NCBI GenBank assembly: GCA_023091665.1
Contig: JALJCQ010000009.1
Span: 1 to 64,000, forward strand
DNA length: 64,000 bases
Source: Pythium myriotylum
Lineage: Eukaryota > Oomycota > Peronosporomycetes > Pythiales > Pythiaceae
Direction: 5' to 3'
The notes under the pieces are model-generated. The model was not told the DNA's origin and ran no database searches. It saw only the letters and a list, made by a program, of their open reading frames with translations. Each line of letters begins with the position of its first letter. The first letter of the stretch is position 1. Position numbers and translations under genes: made by a program. Shown piece after piece: positions 1-9,855 of this stretch.

Positions 1-610
1 TGGGCGCTACTGCGCCGGGGCCTTACGTTCAGTGGAGGCCTTCCACTGAAGATAGTCACCTTGATGGAGGGTTGAAGTCCTCGCGATTCGGGGCGGTCGG
101 ACGGATGAAATGACTAGAGGTTTCTCTTGGAATCCATCGCGACATTGGCTGCAAAGTCGGCCATCTTGTTGTGTACGCGAGGCGGTGACGCCACTCGCGT
201 ACGTTGAGACGATCAGCTGTGAGCCTGGTAGAGGAGTAGAGCACCCGGAGGTGCTCCTTGGTGGGGGGCCGGTATTGAGAGACTTGACGGAGAATAAGTT
301 GGCTGTCGCTGATGACGGTGAGAGGGAACCCACCGGTGGCGCTCCGCCGCCCGAAGCCTGTAGAGAGTCCTTGATACTCAGCAATATTGTTGGTGGTGGT
401 AGCCGCGTCGAGACTCGTGGCAGCGCTCCAGACCAACATAGGGTCGAACCCCGTGGAGTCCACGTGAACGACCACGGAGTCGGGAACCGCCCGGCCCCGG
501 GTTGCCTCTCGGACGCGCCATCGAAGAAAAGAAGATACTGCGGGCGAACAAGATAGCAAGAGTGAAAAGGAGGAGAGAAGAAGGAGACGCACAGCCTGAG
601 CGATCAACAG
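1..610 (-). mobile_element. LINE copy a: RNase H-end fragment
   Basis: The minus strand encodes a degraded RNase H-like domain. Recognisable blocks are VWSAATSLDAATTTNNIAEY, then VISDSQLILRQ followed by a YRPP motif, then LYSSTRLTADRLNVREW. The same order is seen in the better preserved LINE copies at 42,158, 46,468, 55,826 and 59,575. The first catalytic stretch (FFxDG...NPGPGG) is in another frame near 520-545, so at least one frameshift is present. The 3' tail (ATC repeats) is not in view and would lie left of the window. Confidence 0.7.
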
Positions 611-1269
611 AGTAAGTCAGAGAGATAGGTCGAAGGAGATGTGAGGACACTTGAGTGACAGGAAGAGTAAGTAATGAAGCGAGCAATTGACAGGAACAAA
701 CACAAACAAATACTTACGGACGGATTTTTAAGGAATAATTGTGATGTGTTAGTTCGCTACTGTGGACACACAATCCGGCGCACCACACACACATCTGAAC
801 AATGACAGTCCACTTTGACGTTTGTTGCGAATGGATTTCGCTCTTGGTCTTTGGAGCAGACGTATAAGAATGTTCGGTAAACATAAATATACGCGAGCAA
901 GTGCTTGACTAAGCAAGCTCTCAGTGTTTCACCTTGGATTGCAGCAGCGTGCAGTCGCTGAGAGATCCCGTGCCGAGCAACGCGAGGCGCCACAGTTGTA
1001 GCCTGATTAGTGCCACTGATAAATTCGTTTGAGTGACACTGTGTGATGTTACTCGAAGGTCATCCCACACAATGGTGCTACTCAGAGAACATCCTCCGGC
1101 CTCGTACTTACTCGTAAAAAAATGCCATTTTACCTCTACTCAGAAAACAGAAATTACTCGGAAAACGATCCTCGTCCGTGTTGGCAAGTTCGGCCATGCG
1201 CAACACCATCCACTGTCACCGCCTCCAGATAACGATGTGCCGCTGTCTTGGTGCTGGCATCGTGTGATC
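608..1269. other. Intergenic, nothing recognised
   Basis: About 660 bases between LINE copy a and the tyrosinase remnant. I see no supported gene, repeat or RNA here. Confidence 0.4.
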
Positions 1270-2083
1270 AGTCGCCGTAAGTGGCGCCGCACTCGTTGTG
1301 AAGAACAAAGTTGAAGCTATCAATCGCGTAGGTGTAGCTGCTCTCGCCGACGTCGCGCGTGTCGGTGAGCGCGCCAAACACCGCCGTGGCAGTACTGTAA
1401 AATACTTGCCCACGAGAGGGTCGTCCGTTGCGTTGATCGAGTTGATGCCCATGAATCTCTTACGAACCATGACATTGTCTGTCGGCTTCCATAGGCCGCC
1501 GCCATTGTTGCGTTCATCCAGTCACCACGAGGCACGCAGCGAACGCACTCCGACTTGGCTATCACTGTGTTTTGACAATAGTGGTTCATCGGGCAGTCGG
1601 CCTCACAGTAGCCCTGCATCGAGATGCCATTGATGGTGACGTTGCGCATGCCTCGAACACTGGTGCGCGACCCCCGAGGAAGTTGAGCGAGGGCGAACAG
1701 TCGAGCATGTTGGAGCATTCGTTGGCCTGGAGCATGCTGTAGTCGGTGATCCAGTCCCAGTACGGCAGCGTCACACATTCGAAACGAGGATGCTGGTCGC
1801 GCAGCAATTCTCGAAGGCCGTGATGAAGTACCGGTGCCAGTAAAAGAACATGCACCTGACGATGACCCTCACGCTCGGACATCATCTCATCATGGCCTTC
1901 CACAAACTTTGCGTTCTTGCCAGAGTCCATAGACATCGCGATGACGTCCTTGTAGAGTTAGCTCTCGGCAGGCGAGAGCTGAGTCCACTGTCGACGCACG
2001 CGAGGCTTGTTACATTTGGCCTCGGTGGTCGGAGTGGCCGCAAATGCGAGGAGACCGGCGGTGAAGATAGAAGCGAGCTTCAT
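1270..2083 (-). pseudogene. Tyrosinase-like copper oxidase pseudogene
   Basis: An ATG at 2083 opens a signal peptide (MKLASIFTAGLLAFAA...) and the mature start CNKPRVRRQWTQLSPAES. It is broken by an in-frame TAA at 1960-1958. Further on, in shifting frames, lie FFYWHRYFITAFEN (the CuA-type WHR motif), LPYWDWITDY, the cysteine-rich stretch GYCEADCPMNHYCQ and RFMGINSINATDDPLVGKYF. Tyrosinases use two copper ions held by histidines to oxidise phenols; secreted forms are common in oomycetes. Several single-base shifts and one stop mean no full product can be made. The CuB half is missing, so it is also 3'-truncated. Confidence 0.8.
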
Positions 2084-2594
2084 CGTCGGCTAGAGGTTGG
2101 AAATGGAGGCAGTGGTTGTGGTCTGGAAGAAAAGTTGCAGAATGAACTCGGGGGTTGAGATGGTCGGAGGCCGCGAAAGAAGAGCACGGTGGGCCGCTCG
2201 TTGAAGGTCCTCTAGAAAGAGGCCGGGTAGCGGGTGCGTTACGATGAGAAGCAGCGATTCGGATGTTATCCATTGTCCGAACTTCTTTCTTCATGGCTCT
2301 GTGACGCTCCGTGTGACCGTTTATTCCTCGCTGTCGCGTCCGCCGATCATGTGACGATCAATTGGTACGCTGTTGTCTTAGTACTGACACGTCTTAACAC
2401 TCAAGTGCAACCCGCAAGACTGACCACAAGGCTCGGCAGAAGATAGATTTCGACGCACTCTTCGAACATGATTATCTACGTGCCTGAAGAGGAATGTCCA
2501 CTTCCTGTTTGATCCAACTGTTTGAATGAGTACAAAAGCGTAGAGTAAACCACTGTATCTCAGGACGCTTATCCAGATACTAGAGAGCACCAGG

Positions 2595-2626
2595 CTAGCG
2601 CGAGGGTGCTTGGTGGGCGAAGCCCA
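2595..2626 (-). repeat. Candidate Helitron 3' end: hairpin then CTAG
   Basis: Read on the minus strand, a short palindrome (TGGGC-TTC-GCCCA, 2626-2614) is followed 15 bases later by CTAG at 2598-2595. Helitron 3' ends typically have a small GC hairpin shortly before CTRR. It lies downstream of the Helitron helicase, as expected. The terminus is inference only; no second copy was compared. Confidence 0.4.
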
Positions 2627-2721
2627 ATCCTGCTAATGTGATGATGAGCAGTTTTCTAAAGAGTTATACCCCTTTCAATAGATTATCGTATAAAATGGAG
2701 GTAACATATCGAGTGTACACT

Positions 2722-2760
2722 CGCTGTAACGCAATAGACTCCAACTTTCATCATCATTCA
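2722..2760 (+). mobile_element. LINE 3'-end scrap
   Basis: The stretch caatagactccaactttc followed by atcatcatt matches the extreme 3' tail of LINE copy c (38,072, other strand). No upstream LINE body and no clear target duplication were found, so it is a tail remnant. Confidence 0.45.
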
Positions 2761-4444
2761 TCGAGTATTCTCAAAAAAGAATAAATAATAATAGTGTAAT
2801 TTCAGATTTTTGTTTCAGGATTTACCGATTCTCAGTGATGAAATGATTTGGAAATTTGACATCATGCTGTGGCTCCAAACTTCCACTCCACTATTTGAGT
2901 AATGGTGAACGATTTCATATTTGCCTTACTGTTCATACAGTGAAAGTGTCATGTGGAGGTTGTGCTGATATGTAATATGCTTCATATTCTGGACTAATTG
3001 CAATGTCTCGTCAATACTGCGCCTTTCACGCTCATCAACTCGCGCATTCTCGACGCTATCAATCTCTTTCGCTCGTTCTGACTTCGTAAGTTGTGCGAGA
3101 GTAACTGGTGCTGTAAGATACATACGAGAGCGTTCGCGTACTCGAGAAAGAGCAACATACGCCAAACAATTGCTTCTGAGTGCTGTGGGATTGAGGACCA
3201 CAGAGTTGCATGTTTGTCCTTGTACCTTGTGAATCGTAGTAGCATAGCCCAATCGTATGGGAAGCGCTGTTCGAGTTAGCTTGTACGGGCCGTCGAGCTT
3301 GGAGTTGAGGATTGCAGTCTTGCATGTAATTGGCACTAGTCCTTCGATATGAGAATGGTATGATGGTCCCTTATAAGCTGGAATTTGAATGAGTGCAATT
3401 GGATAGTGAGATGGGGATTCGTCGTCACTGATGATATCGAAGACGGTTCCTTTGGTTCCGTTGCACAGTCCTGCTCTTTGCTCGAGGTTCACCGTGAAAA
3501 TAACCGATGCACCGATACACAAGTGGAGTTCGCGTGGCAAGTGTTTCGCTGACGAAGGGGTCATCGATTCCGCCTCTTGCAGCAGCGTCAGTCTTAAGTG
3601 TGGGTCGAGAGAATCAACCGCGCTTTTATCATCGCCTCTTCGTGTTGAGCTCGGATTGTGCAGACTGGCTTCTGCAGTCTGCGCAGAGCAGATTCGTTTG
3701 CTTCGTCTACATCCACGTTTCGATAAGCAATGTATACTGGACCCTGCGTTTTGTACTGCGACGGTGGTAGAGGTTGAACACGAGAATTGATCATATCAAC
3801 GTCTGCTGTCGTGTCTTGCCCATCTCGGACTCTTCGGAGCATCTCGTACCAAACTGCATCGTTAACTCCACGATTTTGTTGCCGTAGCCGAAAGACAAAT
3901 GCAATTTCTTCCCACCGCGTGCGTCCCAACTTTTCTGACTCACTACTGAGCTGCTCGCGAGGCGTCGTTAAGGGACTGAGGCTCACGGGGCCAAGTTGAC
4001 ATGGATCTCCCGTAAAGATAATGTCTCGTCCACCGAATGGAAGATGGCGATGTTTTGGAAATAGTTCTCATAGGCGTTGGTCAATCCAGTTCATCATCCC
4101 GCTCGGTATTACACTGAACTCGTCCACAAAGACCAAGTGGACGAGCTCATAGTCGTTCTGGAGTCTTCGAAGTGTTGCCTGTCCTGGTGTGGTCGAAACG
4201 AGCGGGATGTAGTCGCGACGAAACATTGAGCCAGCTTGGCTTGGTAGTCCCAACGCAGATGTTAGTGTTCGACCTCCAATCAAATGAGCTGCAGAACCCT
4301 GGTGAGCCATCAGTAAGACTCTTTTTCTGGCATTTGGGGAACCGAACACCACTCGAATGTCGTAGAGAACCTCGCGGATAAGCCACGTCTTGCCCGTTCC
4401 TCCCTCCCCGGATATAATCATTTGAACCGGAGGGCACTCATTTC

Positions 4445-4732
4445 TGTTGGACCGCAAAGGACTTGAGCGAAGCAATGCAAATCCACTTGTGTTCTCTCGG
4501 TTATCCTAGCGTCCTGCGGTCCTCTTTTCTTCTGACCTCGTCGAATCTGGCGCAGCACGGCCTGCGGGAACAAACAACTTGGTTGTGGGCCGAGCTCATC
4601 TGCATCACGGGACCTGTGTCCCGTGATGGCGTGAAACTCACCTCGCACGACAGCCCGCACTTCCGATCGGCAGAACCCCTGCTGGCCCCACGCAGGAGCA
4701 GCCGCTTGACCGCACGTGATCTTGACCCAACA
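4445..4732 (-). repeat. Copia 3' LTR
   Basis: 288 bp, TGTTGG...CCAACA. It matches the LTR at 9,568-9,855 with no difference seen by eye. It is the downstream LTR because gag-pol reads on the minus strand. Confidence 0.95.
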
Positions 4733-4740
4733 CCTCCCCC

Positions 4741-7700
4741 TCAAGCGGTTGCTCCCGGATCGTCACCCGGTTCAGAGCAAGACAGGCCACACAGGCCTCG
4801 CTTGTGCAAGAGGTCGTGCCGGGCCAAGGCCTTGGTCAATACGTCGGCCGGGTTCTCCTTCGTCGGCACGTACTCGAGTGCCATCTCCGCGTTCTTCCAC
4901 GCGTCCTTGAGCGCGTGAAACCTGATGTCCACCGCCTTCTGCGCGCCGCTGCTGCCCTCGCGCTTGATGCGGTGGATCGCCGGCTGACTGTCGATCTGGA
5001 GCGTCAGCGTGGGCTCCACCGGCTTGAGGATCTTCGCGACCACGAGCCGGATCCACTCGGCTTGCTGCAGACCGTCGTTCGCTGCAATGAACTCGGCTGT
5101 CGTGCTCGAGAGCGCAACGACGGTCTGCTTGGTCGATCCCCAGTGGACCGGACAGCCGAACAGGTACACCACGAATCCCGACACCGACTTGCGATCCTGC
5201 AGATCGTTGGCCCAGTCGGCGTCGGTGGACACGCGCAGGCCGTCTTCGTCCGTTGGCTGCAGCGCGAGCTCGAGCTCCTTCGTGCGCCGCAGGTACCGCA
5301 GCACGTGCCTGGCCGCCGTCCACGCGAGGCGGCGTGGTTTCGAGCTGTGTCGAGCGAGCTGGTTCACCGCAAACGATAAGTCCGGCCGGGACACGCGCGC
5401 AAGGTAGAGAAGGCTGCCAACAACTTGGCGGTACGGCTTGTTGCGCATGTACTCGGTCTCTTCCGCCGACGGCTCGTCCGCGAGCGTGTCGAGCCGAGTC
5501 TTCGGCACCATCGGTGTGTGCGTCGTCCTCGCCTCGTCCATCGCGAACCTGTGGAGCGTCTCGGCCGCGTATGCCGCCTGCGAGAGTCGAATCGCGTCTC
5601 CCGTTCGCCGCAGGCGCATGCCGAGGAAGCTCGCCGGCTCGCCGAGGTCCTTGACCTGGTACTTCTTGCTCAGCGCGACCATGAGATGAAGCACGTGCTC
5701 TTCTTGCTGGTGCGCCACCAGGATGTCATCCACGTACAGACACACGAGCAAGAGGCTTCCGTCAACGTGCTTGTAGTACAGGCACGCGTCGCCGGTGGTC
5801 GGCTTCAGCCCGTACTCGCGAAAAAACCGGTCGACCTCCAGGTTCCACTCGCGCCCCGCTTGCTTGAGCCCATACAACGCCTTTTTGAGTCGCCAGACCT
5901 TGTGTTCTTGCCCTGGTTCCTCAAAGGCCTTGGCCTGCTTCACGTACACGGTCTCCTTGAGCGCGGCCTTGAGGTACGCCGCCGGCACATCGCCTTGGCG
6001 CATGCACATCTTGAACTTGACGACGATCACGAGGAAGACCTTGACGCAGACGAGGTCCACTACAGGCGCGCGCGTCTCCACGTAGTCTTCAAGGTAGACC
6101 TGCCGGTCGCCGCGCGCACAGACGCGCACCTTGTATTTCTCGATCGTGCCGTCGGCTGCGATCTTCAGCCGGAGCTGGACGGTGTTGTCGAGTGCGCGCG
6201 CGCCGGCCGGCAGGTCCACGAGCTCGTACGTGTCGTTGGCCGCGAGCGCGCGGATCTCGACCCACGTGGCCTTCTCCCACTCGGGCCACTGCGGCGACTT
6301 GCGGGCCTCCCCCAGGTTGAGCGGCTCCTTGATGATCTCGACCAGGCAGATCAATGCCGGAGTGATCCGCTTGGCGGCGATCCGTTCGGAACGGCGACGC
6401 GCCGTTCTCGTGCTCTCGATCGGGGCGTCTTCGATCTCGGGCGTCACTCCGCCATCTCGCACGCGTCTCTCGAGCTGCCGCATCGCCCTGGCGGCTCGTT
6501 CCATGGAGGCTGGGTCCCTTGGTGACGTGTCTGCGAGAGACGGCGGTTCTTCGAACGCTTCCTCGGCTTCGTCTGAGTCGAACTCGCCCTCTGCCGAATT
6601 CTCTCCTCCCCCTTCTGCCGGCGGCGGCTCGTCATCGTCGCTCGGCAGAACCACCTCGTCGTAAAGCATTCGGTCGAGAGGCATGACGCCGGCGCTCTCG
6701 CGGATCCGCTTGACGTCGCCCGGCACAAAGACCTTGTAGCCGCGGATGTGCTCAGAGAAGCCGACGAAAGCACCCAGGTCGCCGCGTCCATCAAAGCGGA
6801 ACCGTTTCCTGCGGATCTTCTCTGGGACGCGGATCACAACGGATTGGCCGAACACTGGGACTTGGCGCAGGTTTGGTCGCTTTCCGAAGATCTGCTCGTG
6901 TGGCGTCACCGTCGCACCTCTCTGCGGAACGCGGTTGCGAATGTATGCAGCGTGGAGCAGCGCGTCCTCCCACATGTAGTGGGGCAGGCGGCTCTCAATC
7001 AGCATCGCGCACGCCATCGCAGAGACCGTGCGGATCATCCGCTCGGCGACTCCGTTCTGGCTGCTGCGGTACCGGACTGAGTGCTGGTGGTGGAGGCCGC
7101 GGGCGGCGATCAGCTTGCGGAAGTTCTCTGTGTTGAACTCTCCGCCGCCGTCCGTGCGCACGATCTTCAGCTCCTTGGCCGGTACGTTGGCCTGGCGCTC
7201 GATGTACGCGAGGAACTCCTTGATCTTCTGATCCGCTTCGTCCTTGGCGCGCAGGCCGAAGACGCGGACGTACCCGCGCCACACAGCGACCATTAAATAC
7301 CTCGAGCCGTGGTACGAGCGGTGGATCGGGCCCGCGAGATCGAAACAGCAGACGCGATCGGCTGCCTCCTGCGAACTCGACCTCTCGCGCGGCGCCGGTG
7401 CCTCGGTCACCTTGGCTCGCGCGCACGCCGTGCACATCGACGGCGTCGGTCCGGGCGCCAACAACACGCCGTCGACCGCCGCGCTCGCCGCCAGCCGTCG
7501 ACACGCGCCGTAGTTGAGGTGGCCCATCCGCCGATGGATCACCTCGAGCGTCGTGGCCTTCGGATCTCGTCGCGAGCGAGTGAGGAGCGCGGCGCGGGAA
7601 GGCGCGTCGGCAGGCGACGTCGGTGTCAGCACGCGATAGATGCCGCTCGACGCAACGGCACGAAGAACCGGCATGCGCTTGCGGCCCTTAGTCACGGACC

Positions 7701-8019
7701 ACTCGTTGTTGGCAAAGAGCACGCTGTTGCCGGCTTTGACGAGCCGGAACACGGATAGCAGCGTCACCGAGATACCAGGTATGTAGAACGCGTTGGGTAC
7801 AACAATCTCGAAGACGTCGGGCTCACGGTTGCCGTTCGGTATGATCTTCTGCAGGTGCAAGTCTCCGACCGTGCCGATCTCGATGGTGCGGCCGTCCGCG
7901 ACTTGGAATCGCTTGGGCGGTGAGATCGTGCGCGTGTTTCGTAACGAGGATCGCTGGCCCGTCAGGTGGTACGACGCGCCGGAGTCCACGATGACCTCGG
8001 CCCACCTGACGCCGGCTCC
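4741..8019 (-). CDS. Copia Pol polyprotein (PR-INT-RT-RH)
   Basis: One open frame of about 1,090 codons continues directly after the gag TGA. Protease: VDSGASYHLTG at the start (the active-site DSG). Pre-integrase zinc region: HRRMGH...CTACARAK near residues 150-190. Integrase: FDLAGP, RTDGGGEF and GVAERMIRT give the D, D and E near residues 215-330. RT: ALYGLKQAGREWN and LYVDDILVA. RNase H: STDADWANDLQDRKSVSG and ALSSTTAEF, then PADVLTKAL at the C-terminus. No stop breaks the frame. There is no ATG at its start, so expression must depend on gag readthrough or on an internal start. Confidence 0.93.
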   Translation of the reverse strand, partial: GAGVRWAEVIVDSGASYHLTGQRSSLRNTRTISPPKRFQVADGRTIEIGTVGDLHLQKIIPNGNREPDVFEIVVPNAFYIPGISVTLLSVFRLVKAGNSVLFANNEWSVTKGRKRMPVLRAVASSGIYRVLTPTSPADAPSRAALLTRSRRDPKATTLEVIHRRMGHLNYGACRRLAASAAVDGVLLAPGPTPSMCTACARAKVTEAPAPRERSSSQEAADRVCCFDLAGPIHRSYHGSRYLMVAVWRGYVRVFGLRAKDEADQKIKEFLAYIERQANVPAKELKIVRTDGGGEFNTENFRKLIAARGLHHQHSVRYRSSQNGVAERMIRTVSAMACAMLIESRLPHYMWEDALLHAAYIRNRVPQRGATVTPHEQIFGKRPNLRQVPVFGQSVVIRVPEKIRRKRFRFDGRGDLGAFVGFSEHIRGYKVFVPGDVKRIRESAGVMPLDRMLYDEVVLPSDDDEPPPAEGGGENSAEGEFDSDEAEEAFEEPPSLADTSPRDPASMERAARAMRQLERRVRDGGVTPEIEDAPIESTRTARRRSERIAAKRITPALICLVEIIKEPLNLGEARKSPQWPEWEKATWVEIRALAANDTYELVDLPAGARALDNTVQLRLKIAADGTIEKYKVRVCARGDRQVYLEDYVETRAPVVDLVCVKVFLVIVVKFKMCMRQGDVPAAYLKAALKETVYVKQAKAFEEPGQEHKVWRLKKALYGLKQAGREWNLEVDRFFREYGLKPTTGDACLYYKHVDGSLLLVCLYVDDILVAHQQEEHVLHLMVALSKKYQVKDLGEPASFLGMRLRRTGDAIRLSQAAYAAETLHRFAMDEARTTHTPMVPKTRLDTLADEPSAEETEYMRNKPYRQVVGSLLYLARVSRPDLSFAVNQLARHSSKPRRLAWTAARHVLRYLRRTKELELALQPTDEDGLRVSTDADWANDLQDRKSVSGFVVYLFGCPVHWGSTKQTVVALSSTTAEFIAANDGLQQAEWIRLVVAKILKPVEPTLTLQIDSQPAIHRIKREGSSGAQKAVDIRFHALKDAWKNAEMALEYVPTKENPADVLTKALARHDLLHKRGLCGLSCSEPGDDPGATA

Positions 8020-9544
8020 TCATTCCGAATCCTCCTCGACGGCCTTGAGCGCGGCGTCCAGCAGCGGCGTCGACTTCGCGTGGCGCTCGTGGTACTTAGG
8101 GCATTGCGGGTCGGCTGCGATGTGACCGCGACCTCTGCATCCGTAGCACAGCGTCTTGTCGGTGATTGGCCAGGGCGGTGGGACGTACCCGCCGCCGGCT
8201 TCCGTCTTGATCGGGTGCTCGGTCTTGCCGCGCTTTTTTGCCGGCTTGCGCTTGCGGTCGGCGATCACGGCGTGCGCTCGCCACGGCTTTGCCGCCGTCG
8301 GTCTTCGCCCGCTTGGCCGCTGGCGGGTTTCCCGAGGGCTTGGCGCTCTTCGCCACGCCGTCCGACCGGTCGTACAGGCTCAAGAACTCGACGAGACCGT
8401 CGAGCGTCTGCAGCGAAGGGACCTTCTGGCGCTTGTCGTTGGTCTCGAAGACCCGAAGCTGCTTGGTCTCGGCCGGGCACGCCGAGCTGACGAAGGCCGC
8501 GAGCGCCGCCGCCGCGTTCGTCTCGACGTGGACGCCGCCTGGCAGCGCGTCGGCCATGTTGCGCAGCCGCTGCGCGTACATCTCGTACGACTCGGCTTGG
8601 TCGCGCCGCGCCTGCTTGATCCGGTCGCGGATCGCGTCCTCGCCGATCTTCGTTGAGTACTTGTCGACCAGAAGCCGCAGCGCCTCGCGGACCGTCACGT
8701 TCTCCGTCGAGGCCCAGATCCAATCGAACCAGGCTGCTGCTTCCTGGGCCAAGTACGCAAGGAGGATGCTGCACTTGGCGCCTTCCGTCCACCGGTGCGC
8801 GTCGCGGAGTTGCGCGCCGATGAGCTGGCTGCCGAACTCCGTCGCCCAAAGTCGCGCACCCGCGTCAAAGTCCCCCGGCTTGATCCGGCCGTCGAACTGG
8901 CGGATCGTGAGGTACTTTGGGTTCGGCTTCCCGCCGAGAGGGAGATGGGCGATGGCACGCGCGCGGTGGTCCACAGTGGAGCGCCTGTCTGCCGCGAAGT
9001 GCCCGCGGTCTTCGATGTCGTCATCGCGATCGCCGTCGTCGCCGCCGTCGTCACCTTCGTCGTCGTCGTTTCCGTCGCCGCCTCCGTCGCCTCCGTCACC
9101 TCCGTCGAGTCCGGCGATGTCGTGCTCGTCGTCGCTTACGTCGCCTGGGCCGTCGCCTTCGTCGTCGTCGCTCGGCTCGGGTTCGGCTTGGTGTCGGCCA
9201 CGCGGCTGCGGGCGCGCGCGAGCGACGATTTTCTTCGGCTTGGACCGCTTGCCCGTTGTCTTGCCCGAGGCCTTGCGGGGGCGACCCACCCGTTGCGCTT
9301 GTGGCGGCGTTGGACGCGGCACAGGCAGGGCGACCAGCGGAGCTGCTGGCGTGTTGGTGCGGCGCGTGCTGGCGCGAGTCGCGCGAGCTGGGACCGCAGC
9401 CGGCGCTGGGGGCGCGACGGCCGGCGACGGAGGGACAATACGACGGGCGGCAGGCTGCCCGCGGGCCGGCGTGATCGGCGGCGCAGCGGCTCGCACCGGG
9501 GTGACGGTCGTGGAGGAGGGCGATCGGCGCGTGATGACCGACAT
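8020..9544 (-). CDS. Copia Gag with zinc knuckle, frameshifted
   Basis: Gag builds the particle that packages the element RNA. I chose the ATG at 9544 (MSVITRRSPSS) because the open frame upstream of it runs into the LTR. The first 150-200 residues are low-complexity, with proline- and then Asp/Gly-rich runs. A helical Gag core follows (WATEFGSQLIGAQLRDAHRW to AETKQLRVF). Near 8,270-8,290 the frame shifts, and the remaining piece carries a CCHC knuckle LCYGCRGRGHIAADPQC at about 8,160-8,110. It ends at a TGA (8022-8020) in the same frame as pol. Either both breaks are mutations, or the stop is read through; the shift lies upstream of the knuckle, where a programmed site would be unusual. Confidence 0.8.
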
Positions 9545-9567
9545 GGGAGCGAACACGACTCTTAATC

Positions 9568-9855
9568 TGTTGGACCGCAAAGGACTTGAGCGAAGCAATG
9601 CAAATCCACTTGTGTTCTCTCGGTTATCCTAGCGTCCTGCGGTCCTCTTTTCTTCTGACCTCGTCGAATCTGGCGCAGCACGGCCTGCGGGAACAAACAA
9701 CTTGGTTGTGGGCCGAGCTCATCTGCATCACGGGACCTGTGTCCCGTGATGGCGTGAAACTCACCTCGCACGACAGCCCGCACTTCCGATCGGCAGAACC
9801 CCTGCTGGCCCCACGCAGGAGCAGCCGCTTGACCGCACGTGATCTTGACCCAACA
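9568..9855 (-). repeat. Copia 5' LTR
   Basis: 288 bp, same sequence as the copy at 4,445-4,732. It is the upstream LTR for the minus-strand element; gag begins 24 bases inside it. Confidence 0.95.

Larger units (their letters stand above)
4445..9855 (-). mobile_element. Ty1/copia LTR retrotransposon, full length
   Basis: The 5,411-bp element has 288-bp LTRs at both ends, each with TGTTGG...CCAACA termini, and a 5-bp target duplication atttc. The minus strand reads 5' LTR, gag, protease, integrase, RT, RNase H, polypurine tract (GAGGGGGAGG just inside the 3' LTR, 4742-4733), 3' LTR. The order INT before RT marks Ty1/copia. The LTRs look identical by eye, so the insertion is recent. It sits inside the Helitron helicase gene. 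Confidence 0.95.

Noticed and set aside
2281..2594. Small frames between tyrosinase and Helitron
   Set aside because: Short and without any protein signature.
4068..4475. Shared N-terminus LRSSPLRSN on the helicase piece and on gag
   Set aside because: Both frames merely begin inside the two copia LTRs; it is not a real protein start.
5425..6525. 366-codon plus-strand open frame opposite copia pol
   Set aside because: Antisense of the RT and spacer region; no recognisable protein.
8238..9632. 464-codon plus-strand open frame opposite copia gag
   Set aside because: It is the antisense of gag; the GC-rich, repetitive sequence leaves few stops. No domain seen.
9562..9855. C-terminal tail of the Rep piece running to 9,562
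   Set aside because: The last part is LTR sequence and does not belong to the Helitron protein.
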